Below are positions 7,734 through 15,295 of a stretch of DNA of 64,000 nucleotides, in pieces. How positions within the stretch are numbered: the first letter of the stretch is position 1; each line of letters begins with the position of its first letter. The notes below the pieces were generated by a model. That model was not told where the DNA came from, did not search any database, and saw nothing but the letters and a program-made list of their open reading frames with translations. Source of the stretch: Rhodobiaceae bacterium. Its GTDB lineage: Bacteria > Pseudomonadota > Alphaproteobacteria > RS24. The DNA lies in assembly GCA_018660505.1 (NCBI GenBank), contig JABJKE010000028.1, forward strand, positions 45,067 to 109,066, read 5' to 3'. The position numbers and the translations under genes are program-made.

Positions 7734-8501
7734 ATGATTGAGACCTTTCCAAAGGAGGTGGCCAAGCAGCTTGGCTACTATGTTTACAAACTTATCGACC
7801 CAAGAGACGGAGCTGTGTTTTATGTTGGCAAAGGCAAGGGGGATAGAGTTTTCGCCCAATGTAAAAATGCGATCGAGCAATCTGCTATCGAGGCGGAAGA
7901 AGACGAAGAAGATGAGGTGTCGTTAAAATTAGGGACCATACGCGAGATACTGAGAGAAGACCTTTTTCCTCTGCATATTATCGCAAGACATGGAATGACC
8001 GAGGATGAGGCTTTCTTGGTCGAAGCTGCGCTGATTGATAACACGCCTGGTCTGACCAATATAGCGGGTGGACATGGCTCCTCCGAGCGCGGTCCAGCTT
8101 CTGCCCAACAGCTTAACCAACGCTATTGTGCGGAACAGATTGTTCTGGAGCCGGGAATGAAGGTGATGGCTATCAATGTGCGAAAGTCGGAGGATGAACG
8201 GGATTATTATGATGCGGTTCGATTTGCTTGGCGCGTTTCGAAAACAAGAGCGGAGAGGGCAGAGCTTGTTTTTGCCGTGTCGGATGGCATTTGCAGGGGT
8301 GTTTTCATTCCCGAGGAATGGTTGGAAGCAACGCCTAAAAATTTCCCTAATCTGACGGAAAAGAGACTTAAAGGTAGGCATGGGTTTGTCGGCAAGGAAG
8401 CTCCCGATGAGATTGTGAAAAAATATAGGATGAAGCGCATGCCTGATGAATTTAAACGGCGCAAGGGCATGGCGTCTCCTATCCTCTATTTCTATGAGTA
8501 A
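7734..8501 (+). CDS. GIY-YIG nuclease domain protein (LEM-3-like), accessory
   Basis: The N-terminal 110 residues form a GIY-YIG-type nuclease domain. GYYVYKL and FYVGKGKGDRVF supply the GIY and YIG equivalents, and EAFLVEAALI carries the conserved glutamate. This arrangement is like the LEM-3/ankle-1 subgroup rather than UvrC or intron enzymes. A short acidic insert (EAEEDEEDE) sits in the middle of the domain. The C-terminal 120 residues (AINVRKSEDERDYYDAVRFAW) look like a domain found with such nucleases, of unknown role. The gene lies directly downstream of tRNA-Leu, uses AGA and AGG arginine codons more freely than its neighbours, and has an AT-rich leader with a CAGGAG binding site. It looks acquired. 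Its target, and whether it is a defence nuclease, cannot be told. Confidence 0.75.
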   Translation: MIETFPKEVAKQLGYYVYKLIDPRDGAVFYVGKGKGDRVFAQCKNAIEQSAIEAEEDEEDEVSLKLGTIREILREDLFPLHIIARHGMTEDEAFLVEAALIDNTPGLTNIAGGHGSSERGPASAQQLNQRYCAEQIVLEPGMKVMAINVRKSEDERDYYDAVRFAWRVSKTRAERAELVFAVSDGICRGVFIPEEWLEATPKNFPNLTEKRLKGRHGFVGKEAPDEIVKKYRMKRMPDEFKRRKGMASPILYFYE

Positions 8502-8595
8502 GCAGAGAGGCGAATAACCCTGTTTTTGTTCACATTCCATGACTGGCCATCGAGCCCTCATATGTGTATATTGCCGAAAAGGAAACAGGAGCTTG

Positions 8596-9333
8596 ATGAT
8601 GTCCGGGGAAAGCAAATTAAAACGTATTTCTGGCGCGGTGAAAAAACTCATCGCCGATAAAGAAGATACCAAACAAGTGTTTGTGATTTTGGAAGCCTTG
8701 TCGGGCAACTCTGGGGCGCGGGCTTTTGCACGCTTCATGAAAACCGAACAGGGCCCTCGCCTTATCGAGGCCAAAAAACCTCTGTTGGACTATTTAAAAG
8801 ACCGCGATTGGTTGGCCAGCCTGCCGCAAGGCTCGCTCGGCGCGCGCTATTATAATTTTACCAAAGTTGAGCAAATCAGTGCCGATGGCCTCACCGAAGC
8901 CAGCGTCGAAGGTCGCCCCGAAGAGGCGCGCGAAATAAGCGCGGCGCAGGTTCGCTATCACGAACGGATGCGCGACGCCCATGACCTGTGGCATGTCACC
9001 ACTGGCTATGGCCGCGACCCATTGGGCGAATTATGCCTTTTGGCCGTCACCTATCGCCAGCTCGGCAATCTCGGTATTTTGGTTATTATCGGTGCCGGCG
9101 TTTTGGTGACCCGCAAAGAAGCACCCGAGCTGGGCATCGGCAAAGCCTTGCGCGAAGCCTTTCGTTTGGGCAAAGCCGCCAAGGGCTTACCGGCCGCCGA
9201 TTGGGAATATTTACTGACCCAACCGCTCGACGAGGTGCGCCGTCAATTGGGCGTCGACACCCCCAAGGCATATCGCAAAATCGTCGATGCGACGCCTGAT
9301 TTGCAAACCGCAGGATATCTGGCAGCCGAGTAA
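8596..9333 (+). CDS. coq4: Ubiquinone biosynthesis protein COQ4 family
   Basis: COQ4 is needed for ubiquinone biosynthesis in mitochondria and many alphaproteobacteria. In eukaryotes it organises the biosynthetic complex and has been linked to oxidative decarboxylation of the C1 position. The diagnostic zinc motif HDxxH followed by a glutamate 11 residues later is present as HDLWHVTTGYGRDPLGE, near residue 130. The track start at 8539 adds 19 unlikely residues; the ATG at 8596 follows CAGGAG. Its TAA stop overlaps the ATG of the next gene by one base (TAATG), implying translational coupling. With coq7 4 kb upstream and ubiG later, the organism appears to make ubiquinone by a mitochondrial-like route. 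Confidence 0.88.
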   Translation: MMSGESKLKRISGAVKKLIADKEDTKQVFVILEALSGNSGARAFARFMKTEQGPRLIEAKKPLLDYLKDRDWLASLPQGSLGARYYNFTKVEQISADGLTEASVEGRPEEAREISAAQVRYHERMRDAHDLWHVTTGYGRDPLGELCLLAVTYRQLGNLGILVIIGAGVLVTRKEAPELGIGKALREAFRLGKAAKGLPAADWEYLLTQPLDEVRRQLGVDTPKAYRKIVDATPDLQTAGYLAAE

Positions 9334-9680
9334 TGGCCATTCGCGTGTACGGCATCCCCAATTGCGACACGGTGAAAAAAGCCCGGGTGTTTTTGGCCGA
9401 GCAGGGGCATGCGTTCGATTTCCATGACTTTCGAAAAGATGGCTTAGAGCGCGAGAAACTGGAAAGCTGGCTCACCCAGCAGCCGATGGACGTGCTGCTG
9501 AATAAACGCGGCACCAGTTGGCGCAAACTCAGCGACGCCGATAAAGACAATCAAGATAGCCAGCATTTGGTGGCGCTGATGCTGGCCAATCCGACTTTGA
9601 TAAAACGCCCCGTCATCGAGCGCGATGGCGTCGTCAGCGTTGGCTTTTCCAAAGACGTGCAAGCCAGCTTTTGCGCTTAA
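9333..9680 (+). CDS. ArsC/Spx-family protein, YffB-like
   Basis: This 115-residue thioredoxin-fold protein starts with IRVYGIPNCDTVKKARVFL, the signature of the YffB subgroup of the arsenate reductase/Spx family. There is a single active-site-like cysteine in NCDTVKKA rather than a CxxC pair. Conserved RGTSWRKL and a C-terminal IKRPVIERDG block are present. Members are thought to be glutathione-dependent thiol reductases, but the physiological substrate is unknown, and the absence of arsenic genes nearby argues against arsenate. It is coupled to coq4 through a TAATG overlap. The stop overlaps that of the convergent tusA-like gene by 4 nt, leaving no room for a terminator. Confidence 0.85.
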   Translation: MAIRVYGIPNCDTVKKARVFLAEQGHAFDFHDFRKDGLEREKLESWLTQQPMDVLLNKRGTSWRKLSDADKDNQDSQHLVALMLANPTLIKRPVIERDGVVSVGFSKDVQASFCA

Positions 9681-9916
9681 GCTTTTTCAATCTCAAAAAT
9701 CAGTAAGTCCAACCCGCCTGGGGCCGCTTTGGCTTGCGTGGTTTGGCCAATCAATCGGTGGCCGTTTTCTGACGCGAAATGCACCACATCGACTTTGGCC
9801 ATAGGGTCGGTGGCCAGCAAAGTGACGCGGGTTTTCGGCGCACTGTCGCGCAAAATCTTTTGCAGCCGTAAAACCGGCATGGGGCAGCTCAGCCCAATCG
9901 CGTCTATTTCAACCAC
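9677..9916 (-). CDS. tusA: TusA-family sulfurtransferase
   Basis: The protein is 79 residues, the usual size of TusA/SirA-like sulfur carriers. It contains the defining GLSCPMPVLRLQK motif, where the cysteine carries a persulfide that is handed to acceptors in tRNA thiolation or molybdenum cofactor synthesis. The start codon appears to be GTG. It begins 9 nt after the stop of the metallo-beta-lactamase-fold gene and reads in the same direction, so the two probably share a transcript. This pairing hints at a role in sulfur or persulfide chemistry for both, though that is inference. TusA has paralogues, such as YeeD and RhdA-linked forms, so the exact pathway is open. Confidence 0.87.
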   Translation of the reverse strand: MVEIDAIGLSCPMPVLRLQKILRDSAPKTRVTLLATDPMAKVDVVHFASENGHRLIGQTTQAKAAPGGLDLLIFEIEKA

Positions 9917-9925
9917 GCGCGCGGC

Positions 9926-10897
9926 CTAGTCTTTTTGCGGAAAGGCCGCCGCATATTCGGCCATGGCGGTAAACAGCTCGGTAATCTCGGGTTTTCCTTG
10001 CGCGCCAAATTCATGGAACATGGTGGCGCAATTAATGACAATGCGTTCTCTGTCGCCCCAATCATCGAACACGCCGAGCGCGATATCAAAAGCGGCTTCT
10101 TTATAATTCATGCCCGCTTCATAGCGCGCGCGCGCCTCATTGCGCATGGTCACCATATAGTGGCGCACTTCTTCCACGCCCGCTTTGGTGGTAATCGGGC
10201 CATGGCCAGGCACAATGGTTTCGACATCCATATCGATAATCCGGTCGCAGGCGTTGATCCAATTTTGCACCGGCCCTTCCCAAATAATCGGATGGCCGCC
10301 AATGAACAAAATATCGCCTGTATAGACAGTGCGGTCGGCGGGCACATAGGCCAGCGTATCGCCCGGCGTATGCGCGGGGCCGACGGGGATGAGATGAACG
10401 TCCTTGTCGCCCACTTTAATGGTGGTCTCGTCGTCGATGAGCGTGTCGGGCAGTTTTTGCGTTACCGATTTGAAATCAAACGGGCCGAAGCAGCTGGTGA
10501 AATATTTGCCCATTTCGCCCAACTCGGGGGCGGCATCTAAAAAGCTTTGCATCATTTCGGGGGGTTCGGCTTGCATATGTTCGGCCGTTGCGCGATGGGC
10601 GATGATTTGCGCATCTGGGCAGCAGCAATTGCCGTTACAATGGTCGCCATTATGATGCGTGTTGACGACGGTATTTATGCTTTGGGCGGCGCTTTCGGCG
10701 TCTTGATAAGCGGCCAACATATCCAGGGTGAGCGGCACATCGAACAAAGTGTCGACCAGCAGCGATTGATCGCCATCGACGACCAGCCCGGCGTTTGACC
10801 AGCCCCAACCGCCATCGGGTTGCAGCCACGCATAGGCACCATTGCCGATTTGGTGCAGGCCTTTTTCATAAGCAAATTTTGGATGCCCCAGTTGCAT
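9926..10897 (-). CDS. Metallo-beta-lactamase fold hydrolase
   Basis: The 323-residue protein has the MBL fold with metal-site motifs in order: NTHHNGDHCNGN near residue 80, PAHTPGDT near 175, VYTGDILFIGG and VPGHGP. The first motif reads HxNxDH instead of HxHxDH, a variant seen in one family of MBL hydrolases and likely to alter metal site 1. A second His-Cys-rich patch, CNGNCCCPDAQ, follows directly. No signal peptide is evident, so the protein is probably cytoplasmic. The downstream tusA-like gene is 9 nt away. MBL-fold members include glyoxalase II, persulfide dioxygenase and lactonases. The neighbour favours sulfur chemistry, but the substrate cannot be assigned. It is divergent from the acyl-CoA ligase gene. 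Confidence 0.75.
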   Translation of the reverse strand: MQLGHPKFAYEKGLHQIGNGAYAWLQPDGGWGWSNAGLVVDGDQSLLVDTLFDVPLTLDMLAAYQDAESAAQSINTVVNTHHNGDHCNGNCCCPDAQIIAHRATAEHMQAEPPEMMQSFLDAAPELGEMGKYFTSCFGPFDFKSVTQKLPDTLIDDETTIKVGDKDVHLIPVGPAHTPGDTLAYVPADRTVYTGDILFIGGHPIIWEGPVQNWINACDRIIDMDVETIVPGHGPITTKAGVEEVRHYMVTMRNEARARYEAGMNYKEAAFDIALGVFDDWGDRERIVINCATMFHEFGAQGKPEITELFTAMAEYAAAFPQKD

Positions 10898-10952
10898 ATC
10901 GATTCTCCCCCGCTAAACTTCCTAGAGAAAAGGGTAACGCAAAATAGAGCTC

Positions 10953-10980
10953 TTTACATCGTCTTTTTGCGGCGTAATCT
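10953..10980 (+). promoter_or_regulatory. Weak candidate promoter for the acyl-CoA ligase gene
   Basis: TTTACA and TAATCT are separated by 16 bp, about 25 bp upstream of the AAAGGAG ribosome binding site of the ligase. The match to consensus is modest. Confidence 0.3.
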
Positions 10981-11005
10981 AGGAACAAACCAAAGGAGAA
11001 AAACC

Positions 11006-12556
11006 ATGGATGAGTTTATCTTTATCGACGCTTTCGAAGCGCAAGCCGCCAAACAAGGCGATGCCACGGCGCTGGTCTGTGCGGGCCGCGAAACCAGTTA
11101 TCGCGAGCTCAGCGATTTGAGCCACCAAGTGGGCCAAAAGCTGGTTGCGGAGGGTATTTCCCCGCAGGCGCGTGTCGGCTATTTGGGCGGCAATTCAGAC
11201 CTTTATTTCCAAATGCTCTTGGGCGCGCAAAAAGCCCGGGCGGTGGTGGTTGGGGTGAACTCGCGCCTCGCCCCGCCCGAAGTCGCTTATGTGCTCAATG
11301 ATGCGAAGGCGGAAATCATTTTTGTTTCCAAAGCCTTTGTGCCGCTGATTGAAGGCATTTTGCCAGATTGTCCGGAGGTTCAAAAAGTCATCGCCATGGA
11401 TGGCGGTCATAGTGAATGGGAGGCTTTCTCGGACTGGCGCGATGGGGCCAAGGCCGAGCCTTTGGGTTTGGCTTATAAAACCGATGATGACTTCATTCAG
11501 CTTTACACATCCGGCACCACGGGCCATCCCAAAGGCGTGCAATTGACCAATGAAAACATGGGCAGCGCGCTAGAGCAGGCGGGCTATTGGGCCAATTGGG
11601 AGCCCCAAGACCATGTTCTATTATGCATGCCTTTGTTCCATATCGCGGGGGTTAATGTTGGGCTCATCGGCTTGTTCGAGGGCACTAAAGTCACCGTGCT
11701 GGAAGAGGTAGACCCAGTGGAGATTTTGCGCCTTATAGAGGAAGAGCAAGTCTCTATTTTATTTATGGTGCCAGCGGTGATTTTATTCTTGATGCAATTG
11801 CCGCGCATTCGCGAGGCCGATGTATCGAGCGTGCGGCAAGTGATTTATGGCGCCTCGCCGATTGCCGAAGAATTATTGCTGCAAGCCAGCCAAGTGTTTA
11901 CTGGTGATTTTGTGCAAGTCTATGGGCTTACCGAAACGACCGGTTGTGGCACTAGTTTAATGCCCGAAGACCATGACCCCGCGCGCAATAAATTGCGCAG
12001 CTGCGGCAAGCCAAATGTCGGGGTCGAAATTCGCATCGTCGATGAAAACGGCAAATCTGTGCCGCAAGGCGAAGTGGGCGAAATTACCATGCGCGCGAAA
12101 TCCAACATGAAGGGCTATTGGGCCAAGCCTGACGCCACGAAAGATGCCGTGCGCGATGGCTGGTTCTACACAGGTGATGCTGGCTTTTTCGACGACGAAG
12201 GCTATGTGTTCATCCACGATCGGGTGAAAGACATGATTGTGTCCGGCGGTGAGAACGTCTATCCGGCGGAAGTGGAAAACGCGCTTTTTGCCCATCCAGA
12301 CATTGCCGATGTGGCGGTGATTGGCGTGCCCGATGAAAAATGGGGCGAGGCGGTGAAAGCGTGCGTGGTTTTAAACAGCGGCGCCAGCTTGAGCGAAGAA
12401 GAGATTATCGCTTTCGCACGCGAGCGCATTGCGGGCTATAAATTGCCCAAATCGGTCGATTATGTTGAGGCTTTGCCCCGCAATCCTTCGGGCAAAATAT
12501 TGCGTCGCGAATTGCGCGACCCGTATTGGGAAGGCCATGATCGCCGCGTTGGCTAA
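11006..12556 (+). CDS. AMP-forming acyl-CoA synthetase (FadD-like)
   Basis: This 516-residue enzyme belongs to the ANL superfamily and activates a carboxylic acid to its CoA thioester via an acyl-adenylate. The motifs are in order: LYTSGTTGHPKGV (P-loop-like A3), YGLTETTG (A5), the GDAGFFDDEGY (A7) and DRVKDMIVSGGENVYPAEVE hinge (A8), and NPSGKILRREL with the catalytic lysine near the C-terminus. I moved the start from 10820 to the ATG at 11006, which follows a strong AAAGGAG. Its length and lack of membrane segments fit medium- or long-chain fatty acid or aromatic acid ligases; the substrate is not determinable. Nearby acyl-CoA dehydrogenases and a thiolase suggest fatty acid catabolism. Confidence 0.88.
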   Translation: MDEFIFIDAFEAQAAKQGDATALVCAGRETSYRELSDLSHQVGQKLVAEGISPQARVGYLGGNSDLYFQMLLGAQKARAVVVGVNSRLAPPEVAYVLNDAKAEIIFVSKAFVPLIEGILPDCPEVQKVIAMDGGHSEWEAFSDWRDGAKAEPLGLAYKTDDDFIQLYTSGTTGHPKGVQLTNENMGSALEQAGYWANWEPQDHVLLCMPLFHIAGVNVGLIGLFEGTKVTVLEEVDPVEILRLIEEEQVSILFMVPAVILFLMQLPRIREADVSSVRQVIYGASPIAEELLLQASQVFTGDFVQVYGLTETTGCGTSLMPEDHDPARNKLRSCGKPNVGVEIRIVDENGKSVPQGEVGEITMRAKSNMKGYWAKPDATKDAVRDGWFYTGDAGFFDDEGYVFIHDRVKDMIVSGGENVYPAEVENALFAHPDIADVAVIGVPDEKWGEAVKACVVLNSGASLSEEEIIAFARERIAGYKLPKSVDYVEALPRNPSGKILRRELRDPYWEGHDRRVG

Positions 12557-12563
12557 GGCCAAA

Positions 12564-14258
12564 TTAGGCGGATTTCGTTCTCGGCTTTTTGGCCGCAGGT
12601 TTTTTCTTGCGGGCGGGCTTCGGCTTGGGCAGTCCGGTGAGCTTGGCCAAATCAGCTTTTTGTTTTTTCAGCTCGGCCTCTGACCAAGCGTATTTTTTGG
12701 CCATAAAGGCAGCGATGACATTTATTTGGGCGCTCGACAGGGCGCCTGTCTGGCCTTCGATGAGGCGGCGCATCACCACGTCGCTCAGCTGCATGGCCAT
12801 TTCTTGATGCACGGCGAAACTGACGCGCGCGGCCAAAATGGGGTCTTTGAGTTTTGCCAGCCCTTGGGTGTTGCTGTCTAGCATTTGCGGCAGCAAGGCG
12901 CCGTAAAGGCGCGATAATAAATCGATTTGGGCGGTTTCTATTTTGGGATATTGCGTCCGCATGGCATCCATAAAATCGCCCAAGTCGTCGCGTGGCGCAC
13001 AAGCCAATATCGTATTGGCACTGCGCTGGCGTTTGGCGGGTTGGCCCAATTTGGCAAAGGCCGTATCGACTATTTTTTCGCCAAGCCGTCGCGAGGTCGT
13101 CCATTTGCCGCCCAAAGCGGACAGCAGACCCTCTGGGCCCCCATGTTCGCTATGGTCATAAATTTCACTGCCGCGCGACAAGCCATAGGTGGTCTCGGCA
13201 CGGTCGTCTATGTCGGCCACCAAGGGCCGCAAGCCCACATAGGCATGCACCACATCGTCTCGGGTGAGCTGCGCCTCGGGCAAAACCGCATTGGTTTTAT
13301 TCAGCAGCAAATGGATATCCGCCTCGGTCACACAAGCGGCATCCGGGTCTTCGTCGAATTTCGTGTCGGTGGTGGCCAGCAAGCTCATGCCCATCCAGGG
13401 CAGTATAAACACATGTTCGTCCGCCACCGGAACCGTCAGGGCAATGCCGCGGGTCAGCGAGCGGGTTACCAGATGAATGCCTTTGGAGCGGATGAGTTTT
13501 TTGGTTTGTTTTTGATTACCCGCCAGTTTCATTACGTCGTCGGCCCAAGGCCCCGCCGCATTGACCACCAATTTGGCCGATAGCGCGGCCCGCGCTTGAG
13601 ACAGATTATCTTTGATGTTTACGCCGCTAATGCGCTTGCCGGATTTTATCAAATCCGTGGCTTCGCAATGATTCACCACCACGGCACCCGCTTGCACGGC
13701 GGTGCGTAATATAGCCAGCACCAAGCGTTCGGGCGAGAGCATTTGTCCATCTTGATACATCAGCCCGCCCGTCAGCGTGCCTTGCGGCCCAACGTGGGGC
13801 GTGTCGGGGCTTAAGCCCAAAACTTGCGCCGCCGTGACCGAGCGATGACCGGCGATTTTTTGCATCGGGTCAACCGATCGATTGCGGTCGAAAGCCAGAA
13901 GGTCATAAAGGTAAAGGCCGATTTTTAACAGGCTGCGTCTGGGCTTGCTGTCTTCATAGGTCGGAATGATAAAGCCCAGCGGATGCACTAAATGTTTGGC
14001 GATACGGCTCCAATGACGGCGCTCGCGCAGGCCTTCGCGCACTTGGCGAATATCGCCATTGGCCAAATATCGCAATCCCCCGTGCATGAGTTTAGAAGAG
14101 CCAGCCGAGGTGGCGGCCGCAAAATCGCCCTTATCGATAAGCGCCACGCGCAAGCCCCTTAGGCTGGCATCGAGCGCAATGGCCGCGCCAGTTGCGCCGC
14201 CGCCAATGATGGCGAGGTCAAACGGGGATTTCGATAAGGCTGAAAAATCTCTTTGCAT
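12564..14258 (-). CDS. glpD: Aerobic glycerol-3-phosphate dehydrogenase (GlpD) with lysine-rich tail
   Basis: GlpD is an FAD enzyme at the inner membrane that oxidises glycerol-3-phosphate to dihydroxyacetone phosphate and feeds electrons to ubiquinone. The N-terminus shows the dinucleotide-binding DLAIIGGGATGAAIALDA motif, then SAGSSKLMHGGLRYL, typical of GlpD. Further hallmarks are GPWADDV and AYVGLRPLV. The 865-residue track ORF is artificially extended through the divergent hydrolase gene; the ATG at 14258, preceded by GGAAG, gives about 564 residues. The last 20 residues are an unusual lysine-, proline- and alanine-rich tail (KPARKKKPAAKK). There is no glpK or glpF nearby, so glycerophosphate probably comes from lipid turnover. 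Confidence 0.9.
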   Translation of the reverse strand: MQRDFSALSKSPFDLAIIGGGATGAAIALDASLRGLRVALIDKGDFAAATSAGSSKLMHGGLRYLANGDIRQVREGLRERRHWSRIAKHLVHPLGFIIPTYEDSKPRRSLLKIGLYLYDLLAFDRNRSVDPMQKIAGHRSVTAAQVLGLSPDTPHVGPQGTLTGGLMYQDGQMLSPERLVLAILRTAVQAGAVVVNHCEATDLIKSGKRISGVNIKDNLSQARAALSAKLVVNAAGPWADDVMKLAGNQKQTKKLIRSKGIHLVTRSLTRGIALTVPVADEHVFILPWMGMSLLATTDTKFDEDPDAACVTEADIHLLLNKTNAVLPEAQLTRDDVVHAYVGLRPLVADIDDRAETTYGLSRGSEIYDHSEHGGPEGLLSALGGKWTTSRRLGEKIVDTAFAKLGQPAKRQRSANTILACAPRDDLGDFMDAMRTQYPKIETAQIDLLSRLYGALLPQMLDSNTQGLAKLKDPILAARVSFAVHQEMAMQLSDVVMRRLIEGQTGALSSAQINVIAAFMAKKYAWSEAELKKQKADLAKLTGLPKPKPARKKKPAAKKPRTKSA

Positions 14259-14327
14259 GAAAGCTTCCATTTGCTTGGCAGGTGGCGGCGAGTATAGACT
14301 AAAAACGGATGAAACGGGAGATGCATC

Positions 14328-15242
14328 ATGGCGACAAATAACCCCTCTATCGTGCAAGCCAATGGGCTTAGCCTGTGTATGCAGCGGTTTACGCCCGAGA
14401 CCAAAACCCACGCCGTGCCGCTTATTCTCATTCGCGGCTTGGGCACGCAAATGATTCAATGGCCAGCAGCCTTTATCGATTATTTTACGCAAGCGGGCCT
14501 TGAGGTGATTATCTTCGACAATCGGGATGTCGGCGAAAGCCAAAAGCTCGATGCCGCGGGCATTCCCGATATTATGGGCCTGTTGGAAGACCAGAAATCG
14601 GGCGCCACCTTTCCCGTGCCCTATGGCATTGGCGATATGGCCGAGGATGTGATTGGTTTGATGGACGCTTTGGCAATAGACAAAGCGCATGTTTTTGGCA
14701 TGTCTTTGGGCGGCATGGTGGCGCAACATTTGGCTTTTGCCCATGGCGAGCGGATGGAAAAAGTCATCTGTGTGATGTCCACCTCGGGCGACCCAGATTT
14801 GCCAATGCCCGCGGTCTCTGACTTGGCCCCACCAGATGACGTTGAGGATGAAGCGGCCTTGGTGGATTATTTGACCCAAAGCCTGGCCGAGCATGCGAGC
14901 CCAGATTTTCCAACCCCAGAACCCGAACGCCGCGCTTTGGCGGAGAAGATTATTGCGCGCTGTTATCATCCCGCAGGCGTGGTTCGTCAAATGGCGGCGG
15001 CCATTATCGATGGCAGTCGGGTGGCGCGGTTGAAAACCATAGAGAGGCCGTTTCTGGTTATTCATGGGCTGGCCGATACGCTGATTGACCCGATATGTGG
15101 CGAGAGCATCGCGGCCCATGTGCCGGGTGCCATATGGCGTCCGGTGGCGGGCATGGGGCACGATATTGGGCCGCAGCTAGAGCAGGAAATTGGCCCCGAT
15201 ATTTTGGCCTTTCTGGGCGTTGAGCCAAGGCGCAATGCTTGA
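14328..15242 (+). CDS. Alpha/beta-fold hydrolase
   Basis: The 304-residue protein has the alpha/beta hydrolase fold. The nucleophile elbow GMSLGGMVAQ carries the serine near residue 126, the oxyanion region RGLGTQMIQWP lies near the N-terminus, and the catalytic histidine is likely in GMGHDIGPQ near the C-terminus. The block IFDNRDVGESQKLD is typical of a large family of carboxylesterases and lactonases in alphaproteobacteria. No signal peptide is seen, so it is cytoplasmic. It is followed 53 nt later by a thiolase, and the two may be co-transcribed for acyl-CoA or ester catabolism. It is divergent from glpD. The substrate is unknown. Confidence 0.85.
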   Translation: MATNNPSIVQANGLSLCMQRFTPETKTHAVPLILIRGLGTQMIQWPAAFIDYFTQAGLEVIIFDNRDVGESQKLDAAGIPDIMGLLEDQKSGATFPVPYGIGDMAEDVIGLMDALAIDKAHVFGMSLGGMVAQHLAFAHGERMEKVICVMSTSGDPDLPMPAVSDLAPPDDVEDEAALVDYLTQSLAEHASPDFPTPEPERRALAEKIIARCYHPAGVVRQMAAAIIDGSRVARLKTIERPFLVIHGLADTLIDPICGESIAAHVPGAIWRPVAGMGHDIGPQLEQEIGPDILAFLGVEPRRNA

Positions 15243-15295
15243 CAAATGGGCCATGTATCGGCCAATTTGCAACAACTTAATTTGAGGAGAAACAC

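Noticed and set aside
7479-8538. Integrative element with attachment sites at tRNA-Leu
   Set aside because: No second copy of the tRNA 3' end was found after the GIY-YIG gene and there is no integrase, so an element cannot be claimed.
12564-15161. 865-residue ORF on the minus strand taken as one protein
   Set aside because: Only the part from 14258 is GlpD. The upstream 300 residues are antisense to the alpha/beta hydrolase gene and lack motifs.
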